From contig NZ_WTYC01000002.1 of the NCBI RefSeq assembly GCF_009827325.1, forward strand, positions 1 to 64,000: a stretch of DNA of 64,000 nt, written 5' to 3'. Within the stretch, counting starts at the first letter, position 1, and every line of letters starts with the position of its first letter. Source of the stretch: Qipengyuania vulgaris. Lineage in GTDB: Bacteria; Pseudomonadota; Alphaproteobacteria; Sphingomonadales; Sphingomonadaceae. A program made the position numbers and the translations under genes. Below are positions 52,062-60,711 of this stretch, piece by piece. The notes under the pieces are model-generated. The model saw only the letters and a program-made list of their open reading frames with translations, was not told where the DNA came from and ran no database searches.

Positions 52062-52620
52062 GCCTCACAAGATTGCCGTCGTAGTCGGCAGCCTGCGCAA
52101 GGATTCGATCAATCGTAAGGCTGCGCAGGCCCTGATCCTTGAGGCATCCGGCAATCTGGAATTTGATTTCGTCGAGATCGGCGACCTGCCGCATTACGAC
52201 GAAGATGTCGAAGACGCAGGCGCGCCGATAGAATGGACCCGCTTCCGAAAGCAGGTTTCCGAAGCAGACGCTGTGCTCTTCGTCACGCCGGAATACAATC
52301 GCTCGGTCCCCGGCGTTCTCAAGAACGCGATCGACGTCGGTTCGCGCCCCTATGGAGCGAGTTCCTGGGCCAAGAAGCCGGCGGCCGTAGTGAGCGTATC
52401 GCCGGGCGCTATCGGCGGTTTTGGCGCTAATCATCACCTGCGCCAGTCACTCGTCTTTCTCGACATGCCGGTGCTCCAGCAGCCCGAAGCCTATGTCGGA
52501 GGCGGCTTCGATCTGTTCGGCGATGCAGGCGAATTGAAGAGCGACGACACTCGCAAATTCTTCAAGAGCTTCATCGATGCGTTTGGAGAGTGGATCGAAC
52601 GCGTTGCTGCCACGGACTGA
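52054..52620 (+). CDS. NADPH-dependent FMN reductase / quinone reductase (ChrR-like)
   Basis: ATG at 52054 with GAAGGAG upstream; about 188 aa. Flavodoxin-like fold with the family's VVVGSLRKDSINRKAAQAL (FMN phosphate loop), YDEDVE, FVTPEYNRSVPGVLKNAIDV and SPGAIGGFGANHHLRQSLVFL. Reduces quinones or chromate and other acceptors using NAD(P)H. It may protect against quinone stress. Downstream gene is a DODA dioxygenase after ~100 bases. Confidence 0.92.
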   Translation: MPKPHKIAVVVGSLRKDSINRKAAQALILEASGNLEFDFVEIGDLPHYDEDVEDAGAPIEWTRFRKQVSEADAVLFVTPEYNRSVPGVLKNAIDVGSRPYGASSWAKKPAAVVSVSPGAIGGFGANHHLRQSLVFLDMPVLQQPEAYVGGGFDLFGDAGELKSDDTRKFFKSFIDAFGEWIERVAATD

Positions 52621-52716
52621 ACTATCGCGGAGTGGGTGAGCGGACTGCCCACTGGGTAAAGACCAGTGCGATTGTCTCGATTGCTGGATTGATGATAAGA
52701 GAATGGGAGCTAACGA

Positions 52717-53568
52717 ATGTCCCGAATGCCTGCCCTATTCATCGGTCACGGAAGTCCGATGAACACGCTCGAGAACAACGGCTACACGGAGGCTTGGCGA
52801 GCATTCGGGGAGACGCTGCCAAGGCCCAAAGCCATTCTCGCGATTTCGGCCCACTGGTATTTCGGCACCACCGCGGTCACGGCGATGGCGCGCCCGCGAA
52901 CCATTCATGACTTCTACGGCTTTTCCAAAGAGCTTTTCGTATTTGAGTATCCTGCGCCCGGCGATCCCGATTTGGCCGGAGAGATCGTGGAGGCGGTTAA
53001 GCCCGAATGGGTTGGTCTGGATCAAGACCAGTGGGGCCTCGATCACGGAACCTGGTCCGTCTTGGCGCATCTCTATCCGGAGGCCGACATCCCGGTGGTT
53101 CAATTGTCGCTCAATGCGACGAAGTCTTTCGAATATCACCTCGACCTCGGCCGACGTCTCGCCAGTCTTCGCGACAAAGGAGTGATGATTCTTGCCAGCG
53201 GCAATGTCGTCCACAATCTGCGCGCGCTTCGGTGGGACGAACCCAACCTCGGTTTCGATTGGGCACAGCGCTTCGATGACGCAGTATCCCAGCAACTGGC
53301 ACAAGAGCCCGGCGACATCGGCAAGCTGACCGAGCATCCCGATTTCGCTGCCGCCGTGCCGACGCCCGATCACTATTTGCCCGTGCTGTATCTGGCTGGT
53401 TTGGCTACGGCCCAGGGGACAACTCTCGAACCCCTCGTACGGGGGCACTCGATGGGGTCGATATCGATGGCCTGCTACGGCCTCGATGCAGACATCGAGT
53501 TGCGAAAAAATCCGTCCTGCGCTGCTCGCCTGCCTGCCAGCGTTCCTCCCGAACAGTCGAATATCTGA
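52717..53568 (+). CDS. class III extradiol dioxygenase, DODA/YgiD type
   Basis: A protein of 283 aa. MPALFIGHGSPMN (metal His), ILAISAHWYF (second metal His), GLDHGTWSVLAHLYPEADIPVVQLSLN and LASGNVVHNLRAL are the family signature of LigB-like 4,5-DOPA dioxygenases; HSMGSISMACYG ends it. The metal is Zn or Fe. The bacterial substrate is not known, though ring cleavage of catechol-like compounds is expected. The broken paralogue just upstream suggests replacement or divergent duplicates. Confidence 0.92.
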   Translation: MSRMPALFIGHGSPMNTLENNGYTEAWRAFGETLPRPKAILAISAHWYFGTTAVTAMARPRTIHDFYGFSKELFVFEYPAPGDPDLAGEIVEAVKPEWVGLDQDQWGLDHGTWSVLAHLYPEADIPVVQLSLNATKSFEYHLDLGRRLASLRDKGVMILASGNVVHNLRALRWDEPNLGFDWAQRFDDAVSQQLAQEPGDIGKLTEHPDFAAAVPTPDHYLPVLYLAGLATAQGTTLEPLVRGHSMGSISMACYGLDADIELRKNPSCAARLPASVPPEQSNI

Positions 53569-53628
53569 TTCCAACAGCGGCTGCGCATTCCTGTTAGCCA
53601 AGTCACCGAATGATCGCTTCATCTGCAC

Positions 53629-54255
53629 ATGTTTGAAAACAGTATCATCGCACTCGACTGGTTGGGAATCGTCGTCTTCACGATTTCCGGCGCGCTCGTC
53701 GCGTCTCGCAATCAGATGGACGTAATCGGATTCATTTTGCTTGGCACCATCACCGGTATTGGCGGCGGTACCATCCGTGATCTCCTACTTGATGCGCATG
53801 CAGTGTTCTGGATCGAGCGGCCGCAATATCTTGCCGTGTGTATCGCGGTGTCCATAGCTGTCTTTTTCACCGCTCACCTTGCCGCGTCGCGGTACAGGCT
53901 GATCCTCTGGCTCGATGCCATTGGTCTTGCGCTTTTCGCAACCGGCGGCTCGGAGAAGGCCATAGCTCTTGGTGAAGGGGGACTGGTCGCCGCAACGATG
54001 GGAGTGATTACTGCCTGCTTCGGGGGGATCATTCGGGATGTTATTGGCAAGGAAGATTCGATTATCTTCTCGCACGAGATTTACGTCACCGCCGCGGTGC
54101 TGGCAGCACTGAGCTATGTGATCCTTCACTCGCTTGGCGCGCCACGCGAACTGTCGGTCGCTCTTTCGGTCGCGGCCGGTTTCGGTCTGCGGGCCGGCGC
54201 GCTGGCCTGGGGTTGGTCCCTCCCGCGATACAGGCCTCGCCCGCCCGACATCTGA
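53629..54255 (+). CDS. TRIC-like/UPF0126 membrane protein
   Basis: A protein of 208 aa with seven hydrophobic segments and the duplicated signature of this family: FTISGALVASRNQMDVIGFILLG ... GIGGGTIRDLLL in the first half and LFATGGSEKAIAL ... ACFGGIIRDVIG in the second. Homologues (YicG) are trimeric cation-channel-like proteins with a K+ or glycine role suggested. No operon partner is evident; it converges on the exporter gene. Confidence 0.9.
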   Translation: MFENSIIALDWLGIVVFTISGALVASRNQMDVIGFILLGTITGIGGGTIRDLLLDAHAVFWIERPQYLAVCIAVSIAVFFTAHLAASRYRLILWLDAIGLALFATGGSEKAIALGEGGLVAATMGVITACFGGIIRDVIGKEDSIIFSHEIYVTAAVLAALSYVILHSLGAPRELSVALSVAAGFGLRAGALAWGWSLPRYRPRPPDI

Positions 54256-54275
54256 GGCGCGGTCCAGCACGGCTT

Positions 54276-55064
54276 CTACTTCAGCCAATCCAAGAAAACG
54301 GTGGTAAGGGGGTTTGCAGGGTCGGCAAGTAACTTTGCTGTGAGTGCCAAGCACATCACGATCAATAATGGCCTTACCGCCTTCGTGCCGAAGCGCATGG
54401 TGCTGTGGGCACCCAAGAACGCTCCCGCCATGCTTGCAACTGCCATGAACATTCCCACCACGATCAGAACCTCTCCAGCGGCGAGCAAGACTATGAGGCT
54501 CGCTAGGTTGCTGGAGCAGTTCAGTAGTTTGGTGTGCGCAATCGCATTGATAGTGCCCAAGCCGAACACGGCAATCAGGGCGGTGGTGTAAAACGAGCCA
54601 GCGCCGGGGCCGAAGAAGCCGTCGTAGAAGCCAATCACGGCTGCAGACGCGAGCAACAAGATGGGCCGTGCACGAACGTGACGGTCTTCGTCGCCGAGGT
54701 TTGGCTTCAAAGCATAGTAGATCGCCATCGCGACAAGGAGGAGCGGTATCAAACCGGACAGTATTGCGGGATCTACACGGGTTAGGACGAAGGCTCCGCC
54801 AGCCGCGCCGAAGAAGGCAGCAAGAGCGGGGCCAAGAAACCTCCGCAAGTCGATGCGGCCTTTTCGGGCGAAGGTTATCACAGCCGTCGCGACGGCGAAG
54901 GTGCTCTGGAGCTTGTTCGTTCCCAAGGCGGCAGCGGGTGATGCGCCGACCGCCAATAAAGCCGGGACGGTCAGCAGTCCCCCGCCTCCCGCTATGGCAT
55001 CAATCGCGCCTGCGAGAAACGCTACGGCGATCAAAAAGCCTACGATCTCAACGGTGAGCTCCAT
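54276..55064 (-). CDS. TauE/SafE-family exporter
   Basis: A protein of 262 aa with about eight hydrophobic segments and the typical GAIDAIAGGGGLLTVPALLAVG at the start and GFYDGFFGPGAGSFYTTALIAVFG in the middle. This family moves sulfite, sulfonates or other organosulfur anions. The substrate is not visible. It is separated from other minus-strand genes by ~280 bases. Confidence 0.9.
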   Translation of the reverse strand: MELTVEIVGFLIAVAFLAGAIDAIAGGGGLLTVPALLAVGASPAAALGTNKLQSTFAVATAVITFARKGRIDLRRFLGPALAAFFGAAGGAFVLTRVDPAILSGLIPLLLVAMAIYYALKPNLGDEDRHVRARPILLLASAAVIGFYDGFFGPGAGSFYTTALIAVFGLGTINAIAHTKLLNCSSNLASLIVLLAAGEVLIVVGMFMAVASMAGAFLGAHSTMRFGTKAVRPLLIVMCLALTAKLLADPANPLTTVFLDWLK

Positions 55065-55347
55065 CGGGCGCAGTTAGGAAACGAGGTTCCAATAAGCAAA
55101 TCTGCTTGAGTGCGAAAGACCGCCGCTGGTTCGCTAGCAGTCAGACTGCTTTTAGCGCACACCACGCTCGTTCGTAACGGCAAGTTCCGGTGGTCCGCCT
55201 TATGGGTCTAACGCGAAAAAGCGGACCTAAATCATCTGGGTAGATTGCGTATTGATGACGGCTTCAGTCGATTCACGTCGAAGTCCATCTGTCCGATCGA
55301 GTGACAGCTGCAAACAAGGTGATTTTTCTTTCTGATACGAAGAACGA
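55065..55347. other. intergenic region with two hairpins
   Basis: No gene is seen in 283 bases. AGCAGT (55136-55141) and ACTGCT (55145-55150) form a hairpin followed by TTTTA on the plus strand. GGTCCGC (55192-55198) pairs with GCGGACC (55221-55227). They may be terminators or regulatory structures between the antiporter and the exporter genes. Confidence 0.4.
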
Positions 55348-56937
55348 TTATCGCGCGCCTCTCATAGAGATAGAGCTTGGATCAAACCTTGAGAAGGCTC
55401 GACACCGAGCGATCATTTCAATTGCTGGCTTTAACTCGCGGGCGATTTGAGCAATGCCGCCCGCTTCGAAGCCGCCGGGAATAGCGATCACTAATCGGTC
55501 CGCCTTCTGAAGGCCTGCTTCTTCCAGAATTGCCGGTATTGCCGCATTGCCGGTAATGACGTGCAGGCCGCCAGGTGCTCGCTGGGCGATATCTTCCTGA
55601 TACTCGACAACCGAAAAGGATGAGCCAGATGCTCTAAGCTCTCGGGCGACCAGCTTCCCAACACGGCCATACCCCACGAGCACCGTGTGCGTCTTACCGC
55701 TCTCTGACACTGTACTCCCGCGCTCGCCGTCAGATGATGTGGCCGGGAATGGTGTGCGCAGAGGCGCGCGGCCTATCATCATGGTGAAGATGAATGGATT
55801 GGCAAAGATGGAAAGGATGGCACCAGCCAGTATCAGGTCCCTGCCCTCTTGCGGCAAGATGTTAAGTCCCACCCCAAGACCTGCGAGAATGAATGAGAAT
55901 TCACCGATTTGTGCAAGACTGGCGGAAACAGTAAGTGCGGTCTCATTCGAGAAGCGAAATGCGCGAACAATTCCGTAGGCGACGATGGATTTTCCGAAAA
56001 TGATGATCGCTACCGTCGCGAGCAAAGGCCACGGCTGTTCGACCACCACCGATGGGTCGAACAGCATGCCGACCGACACAAAAAACAGGACGGCAAACGC
56101 GTCTCGGAGCGGGAGCGTCTCTTCAGCTGCACGGCGACTGAGCTGGGATTCCCCCAAGATCATACCGGCAAAGAATGCTCCAAGGGCGAAAGAAACATCG
56201 AATAGGTAAGCAGCTCCAAACGCTACCCCCAAAGCAATTGAGAGCACTGCGAGCCGGAATAGTTCACGCGACCCCGTATGGGCCACCCAATGCAGACCGG
56301 CAGGAATGAGACGCTTACCGACTATAAGCATCAGCGCGATGAACCCGCCGATTTTCAAGAGGGTCAACCCTACAAGTGCGGCAATTTGGGTGCTTCCGCC
56401 ACTCCCACCTTCCATGATTTGCGCGATTACTGGCAATAAAACCAGCGCGATCACCATCGCCAGATCTTCGACGATGAGCCATCCGACCGCGATCCGCCCG
56501 CGTTCAGTCTGCACCGCATTTCGGGTCTGAAGCGCCCGGAGCAGCACGACGGTGCTGGCAACCGACAGGGCGAGGCCGAAGATCAGTCCGGCCAATATGG
56601 TCCAGTCCAGATAGCGAGCCAGCAAAAACCCCAGAAGCGTCGCGACTGCAATTTGCGCGAGCGCTCCTGGCAAAGCAATTTTGCGGACAGAAAGCAGGTC
56701 CTTCAGCGAAAAATGAAGGCCAACGCCGAACATCAGCAGAATTACGCCGATTTCCGCGAGTTCTACCGCGAGATCGGTATCCGCCACGAACCCGGGAGTG
56801 AATGGGCCAATGAGGACACCGGCAAACAGATAACCTGCGACCGGAGATACGCGGAGACGATACGCAAGGGCCCCCATAGCAAAAGCCACGACCAGTCCAG
56901 CGACGATCGTTGCTATGAGCGGCGTATGATGAGGCAT
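55348..56937 (-). CDS. monovalent cation:proton antiporter-2, KefB/YbaL type
   Basis: A protein of 529 aa. Twelve or so membrane helices form the CPA2 transport domain (VAGYLFAGVLIGPFTPGFVAD, GVILLMFGVGLHFSLKDLL, LGAFFAGMILGES), followed by a cytosolic RCK/TrkA-N domain (THTVLVGYGRVGKLVARELRASG) that binds NAD(H). There is no glutathione-binding ancillary partner (KefF/G) nearby. Role: K+ or Na+ exchange for protons. Different family from the NhaP-type antiporter at 57590. Confidence 0.93.
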   Translation of the reverse strand: MPHHTPLIATIVAGLVVAFAMGALAYRLRVSPVAGYLFAGVLIGPFTPGFVADTDLAVELAEIGVILLMFGVGLHFSLKDLLSVRKIALPGALAQIAVATLLGFLLARYLDWTILAGLIFGLALSVASTVVLLRALQTRNAVQTERGRIAVGWLIVEDLAMVIALVLLPVIAQIMEGGSGGSTQIAALVGLTLLKIGGFIALMLIVGKRLIPAGLHWVAHTGSRELFRLAVLSIALGVAFGAAYLFDVSFALGAFFAGMILGESQLSRRAAEETLPLRDAFAVLFFVSVGMLFDPSVVVEQPWPLLATVAIIIFGKSIVAYGIVRAFRFSNETALTVSASLAQIGEFSFILAGLGVGLNILPQEGRDLILAGAILSIFANPFIFTMMIGRAPLRTPFPATSSDGERGSTVSESGKTHTVLVGYGRVGKLVARELRASGSSFSVVEYQEDIAQRAPGGLHVITGNAAIPAILEEAGLQKADRLVIAIPGGFEAGGIAQIARELKPAIEMIARCRAFSRFDPSSISMRGAR

Positions 56938-57002
56938 GGCCGGCAGTAGGCCCTAAAACCCTCTATTACGTCAAGCGGGTGTGGGTAGGGAAATGACGAA
57001 GT

Positions 57003-57593
57003 CTATTGGTCCTGAACTAGGTCTTTTTCCGGGTCGCCCTCTTTTGCTCTCTCTTGGCGGATTTCTACTGAATGCTGTTCGAGCAATCGCGTGGCACTAC
57101 CGACGAGCGCTTCGACCTCGTTACGAAGTCCTATCGGGAATAAAAGCGTCCACTCCACCCCCGCGCATTCGAAGATTGTGCCGCACCCTGATTGCGCCAT
57201 CATGCCGCGCCGACAGGCTATGATCGCGCCGTCCTCACGTTCGGCATATTCGATACGCGGGTAATCCTGGTCAGTGACGGAGAATATCTGAGCCCTACCC
57301 GTCTTGTCCGATTTTCCCGCAGACATTTCATCGAGCACAATCTCCGCAGCAAAATCGGGAAATTTTATCCGTATGAAATCTTTCTGACCGCCCACTCGGA
57401 TCGAGGGGATATACGCGGCAGGAATGGTATACTCTCGCTCACCCAACTCGAACTCGTGAACGGCAGTTTCCTGAACTACGTCAGGCTCGGGCGCCGACGA
57501 AACTTGGGACGCCTCGGATCCGCTCTCATTGCCTTCCGGCGCGCAGCTAGAAAGTGAGAGACCCAGCAAAAATACAAACGGTAGTGGTTTCAA
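57003..57593 (-). CDS. hypothetical lipoprotein
   Basis: A protein of 196 aa starting MKPLPFVFLLGLSLSSC, a lipoprotein signal with lipobox LSSC. After an acidic linker, the domain (HEFELGEREYTIPAAYIPSIRV...DFIRIKFPDFAAEIV) looks like a beta protein and contains three Cys (ACRRG, SGCGTIFECAG). No family was recognised. Its ATG overlaps the stop of the upstream antiporter gene by 4 bases, so the two are coupled. Confidence 0.75.
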   Translation of the reverse strand: MKPLPFVFLLGLSLSSCAPEGNESGSEASQVSSAPEPDVVQETAVHEFELGEREYTIPAAYIPSIRVGGQKDFIRIKFPDFAAEIVLDEMSAGKSDKTGRAQIFSVTDQDYPRIEYAEREDGAIIACRRGMMAQSGCGTIFECAGVEWTLLFPIGLRNEVEALVGSATRLLEQHSVEIRQERAKEGDPEKDLVQDQ

Positions 57594-58828
57594 TGAACAT
57601 CCTCCAAAGCGCGATCGCGTGCCGATGCCCGGTCGTAATGATCACCTATGGCCAGTTTCTTCGCGACCCAGTTGATTGTAGGGCCCTGGATAACACTGGA
57701 CAGAAGAACGACGAAAAAGACCACGTTGAAAATCGCAAAAGCTCCGTCGACACCGGCCACGATGGGGAAAGTCGCCAGCACGATTGGGACTGCGCCGCGA
57801 AGTCCAGCCCACGATATAAATACTTTTGCCCGCCATCCGAACTGCCGGAAAGGTGCGAGGCACACAAAGACACTGATCGGGCGGGCCACGAACATGAGAA
57901 TAGCCGTTATTGCTAGACCCGGAACAATGACCGGACCCAGTTGAGAGGGTGTCACTAGAAGTCCCAGGGTCAAGAACATTGCCACCTGGGCAAGCCATGC
58001 CATTCCATCCTGAAAGGTCGATACGGTGCGCTTGGCAGCATAATGACGGTTGCCAGCAACGAGGCCCGCCAAATAGGCGGCGAGAAAGCCGTTGCCCAAC
58101 AACAGTTCGGCGGCACCGAATGCGATCAAGGCAGCCGCAATCGAAATCACGAATGCCAAGCCACCTTGGCGGTAACCCCCTCTCTTCAGGATCTCGGGCA
58201 TGGCAAAGCCGATCCCCACTCCTATCAGGGCTCCCATCACCATCTGAATCATGAAATCAGGCGCAAGGGCGAAGGGAGAGGCGCTGGGATTTGACATGAA
58301 CAGCAGGACGGCACCGACGAGAAAGATGGCCATGGGATCATTCGAGCCGGATTCGACTTCGATGAGCGCGGGCACATCTCCATGCAAATCGAGCCCGGTA
58401 GAACGCAAGATCGCGAACACCGCCGCAGCATCAGTAGAAGCGATGATTGCTCCGAGAAGCGCGGCTTGTGCGGGTGTAACTCCTAAGAGGAATACCGCCG
58501 ATATTGCCACAACGCCTGCGCTAATGAGAACACCGACGGTGGCCATCACGAGCGCGGGTCCCGCTACTCTCTTAACGTCCCGCCAATCTGTATCCAGACC
58601 GCCCGAGAACAGAATGAAGATGAGCGATGCTATGCCGACGGCCTGAGCGAGGACGAAGTTGTCGAAAGAAATTCCGCCCGGTCCTTCGACGCCCGCCAGC
58701 ATACCAAGGCCTAAAAACCCGATAAGTGCAGGTAGTCCGAAACGGCTCGAAAGACTTCCAGCAAGGACGGTTGTCAGAAGCAGCACGCCAATCAGGAGAA
58801 GCGTGGATTCAGTATCTAGAAACCCCAT
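57590..58828 (-). CDS. potassium/proton antiporter, NhaP2-like CPA1 family
   Basis: ATG at 58828 (MGFLDTESTLLLIGVLLLTTV); the ORF from 59032 adds a non-conserved leader. About 412 aa with 12-13 membrane helices: FILFSGGLDTDW, LLGAIIASTDAAAVFAIL, EVESGSNDPMAIFLV (the acidic ion-binding pair Asn-Asp), GNGFLAAYLAGLVAGN and WAGLRGAVPIVLA. It lacks the cytosolic TrkA-C domain found in E. coli NhaP2, which is longer. The lipoprotein gene follows directly. Confidence 0.92.
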   Translation of the reverse strand: MGFLDTESTLLLIGVLLLTTVLAGSLSSRFGLPALIGFLGLGMLAGVEGPGGISFDNFVLAQAVGIASLIFILFSGGLDTDWRDVKRVAGPALVMATVGVLISAGVVAISAVFLLGVTPAQAALLGAIIASTDAAAVFAILRSTGLDLHGDVPALIEVESGSNDPMAIFLVGAVLLFMSNPSASPFALAPDFMIQMVMGALIGVGIGFAMPEILKRGGYRQGGLAFVISIAAALIAFGAAELLLGNGFLAAYLAGLVAGNRHYAAKRTVSTFQDGMAWLAQVAMFLTLGLLVTPSQLGPVIVPGLAITAILMFVARPISVFVCLAPFRQFGWRAKVFISWAGLRGAVPIVLATFPIVAGVDGAFAIFNVVFFVVLLSSVIQGPTINWVAKKLAIGDHYDRASARDRALEDVH

Positions 58829-58932
58829 GAACAGGCCGTAGCACGAGAGGGTAGATTGGCACCTACATTCTTTTGGTCGGAACTGTTTGCGTCCGGTCGA
58901 CCCGAAAACGTGGGTCTGATAGCCTTGTCTGT

Positions 58933-59193
58933 ATGGTAGGAAATCGAACTTTAATAAGCTCTGCGGCGCTGCTTCTCTTGGCTGCTTGCGTGGGAGAGAA
59001 CGGTAAATGCAGCGGCTTCGAAATAAGCTCATCTAGTGGTCGAAGCTTTACGGTCCCGGAGCTTATGGCTCACGCGACTGCGATGGGTATGACACAGCAG
59101 GAAGCGGAGACGCTGATATATCTGGAAGGCATATCGTCTACCACGTCGCTTAAGCCGGGTGATACTCTTTGCATCGATGGCAAACCGGGCTGA
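58933..59193 (+). CDS. small hypothetical lipoprotein
   Basis: ATG at 58933 gives 86 aa: MVGNRTLISSAALLLLAAC with lipobox LAAC, then a short domain (SFTVPELMAHATAMGMTQQEAETLIYLEGIS...LKPGDTLCID) that recalls small LysM-like or peptide-binding folds, without certainty. The upstream ATG at 58873 would hide the signal peptide. Alone on the plus strand, divergent from the antiporter. Confidence 0.65.
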   Translation: MVGNRTLISSAALLLLAACVGENGKCSGFEISSSSGRSFTVPELMAHATAMGMTQQEAETLIYLEGISSTTSLKPGDTLCIDGKPG

Positions 59194-59247
59194 TCTCGCC
59201 AACGGTGGTCCTTGCCGTGCGCTGCCCAGGCGATTATTACTACAACG

Positions 59248-59598
59248 ATGGCGTGGTTCAGCTTACGCAGATTTGTTTTCAGGCTTGGGCTGTTATCAGT
59301 TCTCGTTGCTGTCCTGTGTCAGGCCACACCCTCCACTCCATTTGCGGAAATCAGGAACCGCGGTTCAGCATTTGATGCAACCACCGTCGAGGTGGCGATA
59401 CTAGCGCAGCGCGATGGCGTTGAGCAGCTGGCCCCAATTCTCAAACCTGCACCGGTGCCAGTCCTCGTCCCCGTGCCTCGATCGCGGGCTATGGATTTCG
59501 TGGTCGACCACCCGTTCGATCCCCGAAAGACCGGACCGCCTCTAAAATCTATCTGGCGACTTGTGCCCCCGATGAGAGGGCCGCCCATCCTCACCTGA
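59248..59598 (+). CDS. hypothetical protein with N-terminal signal or anchor
   Basis: About 116 aa from the ATG at 59248. An N-terminal hydrophobic run (FVFRLGLLSVLVAVLCQATPSTPFAE) may be a signal peptide, and the rest is Pro-rich (LKPAPVPVLVPVPRSR). No family was recognised. Natural codon use and a single long frame make it plausible, though the ribosome-binding site is weak. Confidence 0.45.
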   Translation: MAWFSLRRFVFRLGLLSVLVAVLCQATPSTPFAEIRNRGSAFDATTVEVAILAQRDGVEQLAPILKPAPVPVLVPVPRSRAMDFVVDHPFDPRKTGPPLKSIWRLVPPMRGPPILT

Positions 59599-59655
59599 TC
59601 TATCTGACCTCCAATCGGGGTCTTAGCCTGACCAAATAGATTAAGGTGTTATATC

Positions 59656-59940
59656 ATGAGTGACCATAAGGCGGCAGCTGCCGATCCTTCCGCGCGGTTC
59701 GATGAAATCGAGCAATTACTCAATTCCTATCCGGACGTTAGCGATGAGCAACTGGGCGAACTAAAGCGCTGGTTCAAGAGAGAAGCCAGCGCATTTGAAG
59801 TGGCCAGCCTGGCTAGCAAACAGCCGGCTAGCTACGCAAAGTTTCGCGCTGACCATATCGACAAGTTTAGCAAAATCGAAATTCTACTAATCGGGGCCGT
59901 ATCCCTCGCTATCTTTGCTCTGATTCTTGTGTTCGTTTGA
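59656..59940 (+). CDS. small C-tail-anchored hypothetical protein
   Basis: A protein of 94 aa. Acidic helical N-terminus (DPSARFDEIEQLLNSYPDVSDEQLGELKRWF) and a C-terminal membrane helix (ILLIGAVSLAIFALILVF) ending the protein. No named family, but the layout is seen in small conserved proteins of sphingomonads. AAGGTG precedes the ATG by ~9 bases. A strong terminator follows. Confidence 0.7.
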   Translation: MSDHKAAAADPSARFDEIEQLLNSYPDVSDEQLGELKRWFKREASAFEVASLASKQPASYAKFRADHIDKFSKIEILLIGAVSLAIFALILVFV

Positions 59941-59948
59941 CGTAGGGG

Positions 59949-59980
59949 AGCCCGCCCACTCGCTAACAAGTGGGCGGGCT
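59949..59980 (+). terminator. strong hairpin terminator
   Basis: AGCCCGCCCACT (59949-59960) and AGTGGGCGGGCT (59969-59980) form a perfect 12-base stem with an 8-base loop, 8 bases after the stop of the small tail-anchored protein. The trailing sequence (GTTCTC) is only weakly T-rich. It probably serves this gene and possibly the convergent Rnk-like gene. Confidence 0.8.
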
Positions 59981-60017
59981 GTTCTCACAGCCAGCCAACG
60001 ATCGCGCCCGAGAAAAA

Positions 60018-60440
60018 TTAGGCCGCTTCGTCCTGAAGCTCTGGCTGACTGACCTCCACGATACGAAGACGTCTTTCTTCACCGGATCTATCGGGCCAGT
60101 TGATTGAGGCACCTTTCCTCATGCCGATCAGACCGGCGCCTACGAGGGTCATCACCGAAAGTCGGTTCTGGTCCATATCCGCGTCACGCGGCCAGACCAG
60201 TTCAACCTTCCTTTTGTCGCCTGATCGCTCATCCACGAATTCGACGTGCGATCGCATGATCACAACGTCGGAAGGGATATCCTGGACAGACAAAACATTT
60301 GCTCGGTCAAGCTCCTCGCATAGCTTGTGCGCGACGTCGGGGCTGCGCTCCTCGATACTAACCGCCAACTCGTAAAGAGCGTCGGCTTCGGTATCGATAA
60401 CGTATATTGGCGGGGGTCCACCGTTCTCAGAAACAGTCAT
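60018..60440 (-). CDS. Rnk-like nucleoside diphosphate kinase regulator (GreA/B C-terminal fold)
   Basis: ATG at 60440 ([34 protein letters not shown]); the longer ORF from 60542 is not conserved. About 140 aa. The C-terminal GreA/GreB-like domain is [59 protein letters not shown], typical of Rnk. Rnk-type proteins bind RNA polymerase and affect Ndk levels. Length is normal. Confidence 0.9.
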   Translation of the reverse strand: MTVSENGGPPPIYVIDTEADALYELAVSIEERSPDVAHKLCEELDRANVLSVQDIPSDVVIMRSHVEFVDERSGDKRKVELVWPRDADMDQNRLSVMTLVGAGLIGMRKGASINWPDRSGEERRLRIVEVSQPELQDEAA

Positions 60441-60711
60441 GTCGGTAACTCGCGTAAGTCGCCGCAATATCAGATGCGGCCTGGCTGAAGATCGTCCGGG
60501 AGCCTCGCCCCGGACCGCTTCACGGCCGACGAGACGAGGCACGCGCCCGTGCGGGCAGCTGTCCTGCGTGTGCGAGATGTCGCTTCAGAAGCCGAGAAAA
60601 GACCATGCTGAGTATCTGGGCCCGGAGGGCAGGTAAGTCAAATTATGGAAATCAACTAATGATCGGCGAGTTATCAGAGACATTCCCGGCCGGAAGGCCT
60701 ACCTTAGAAAA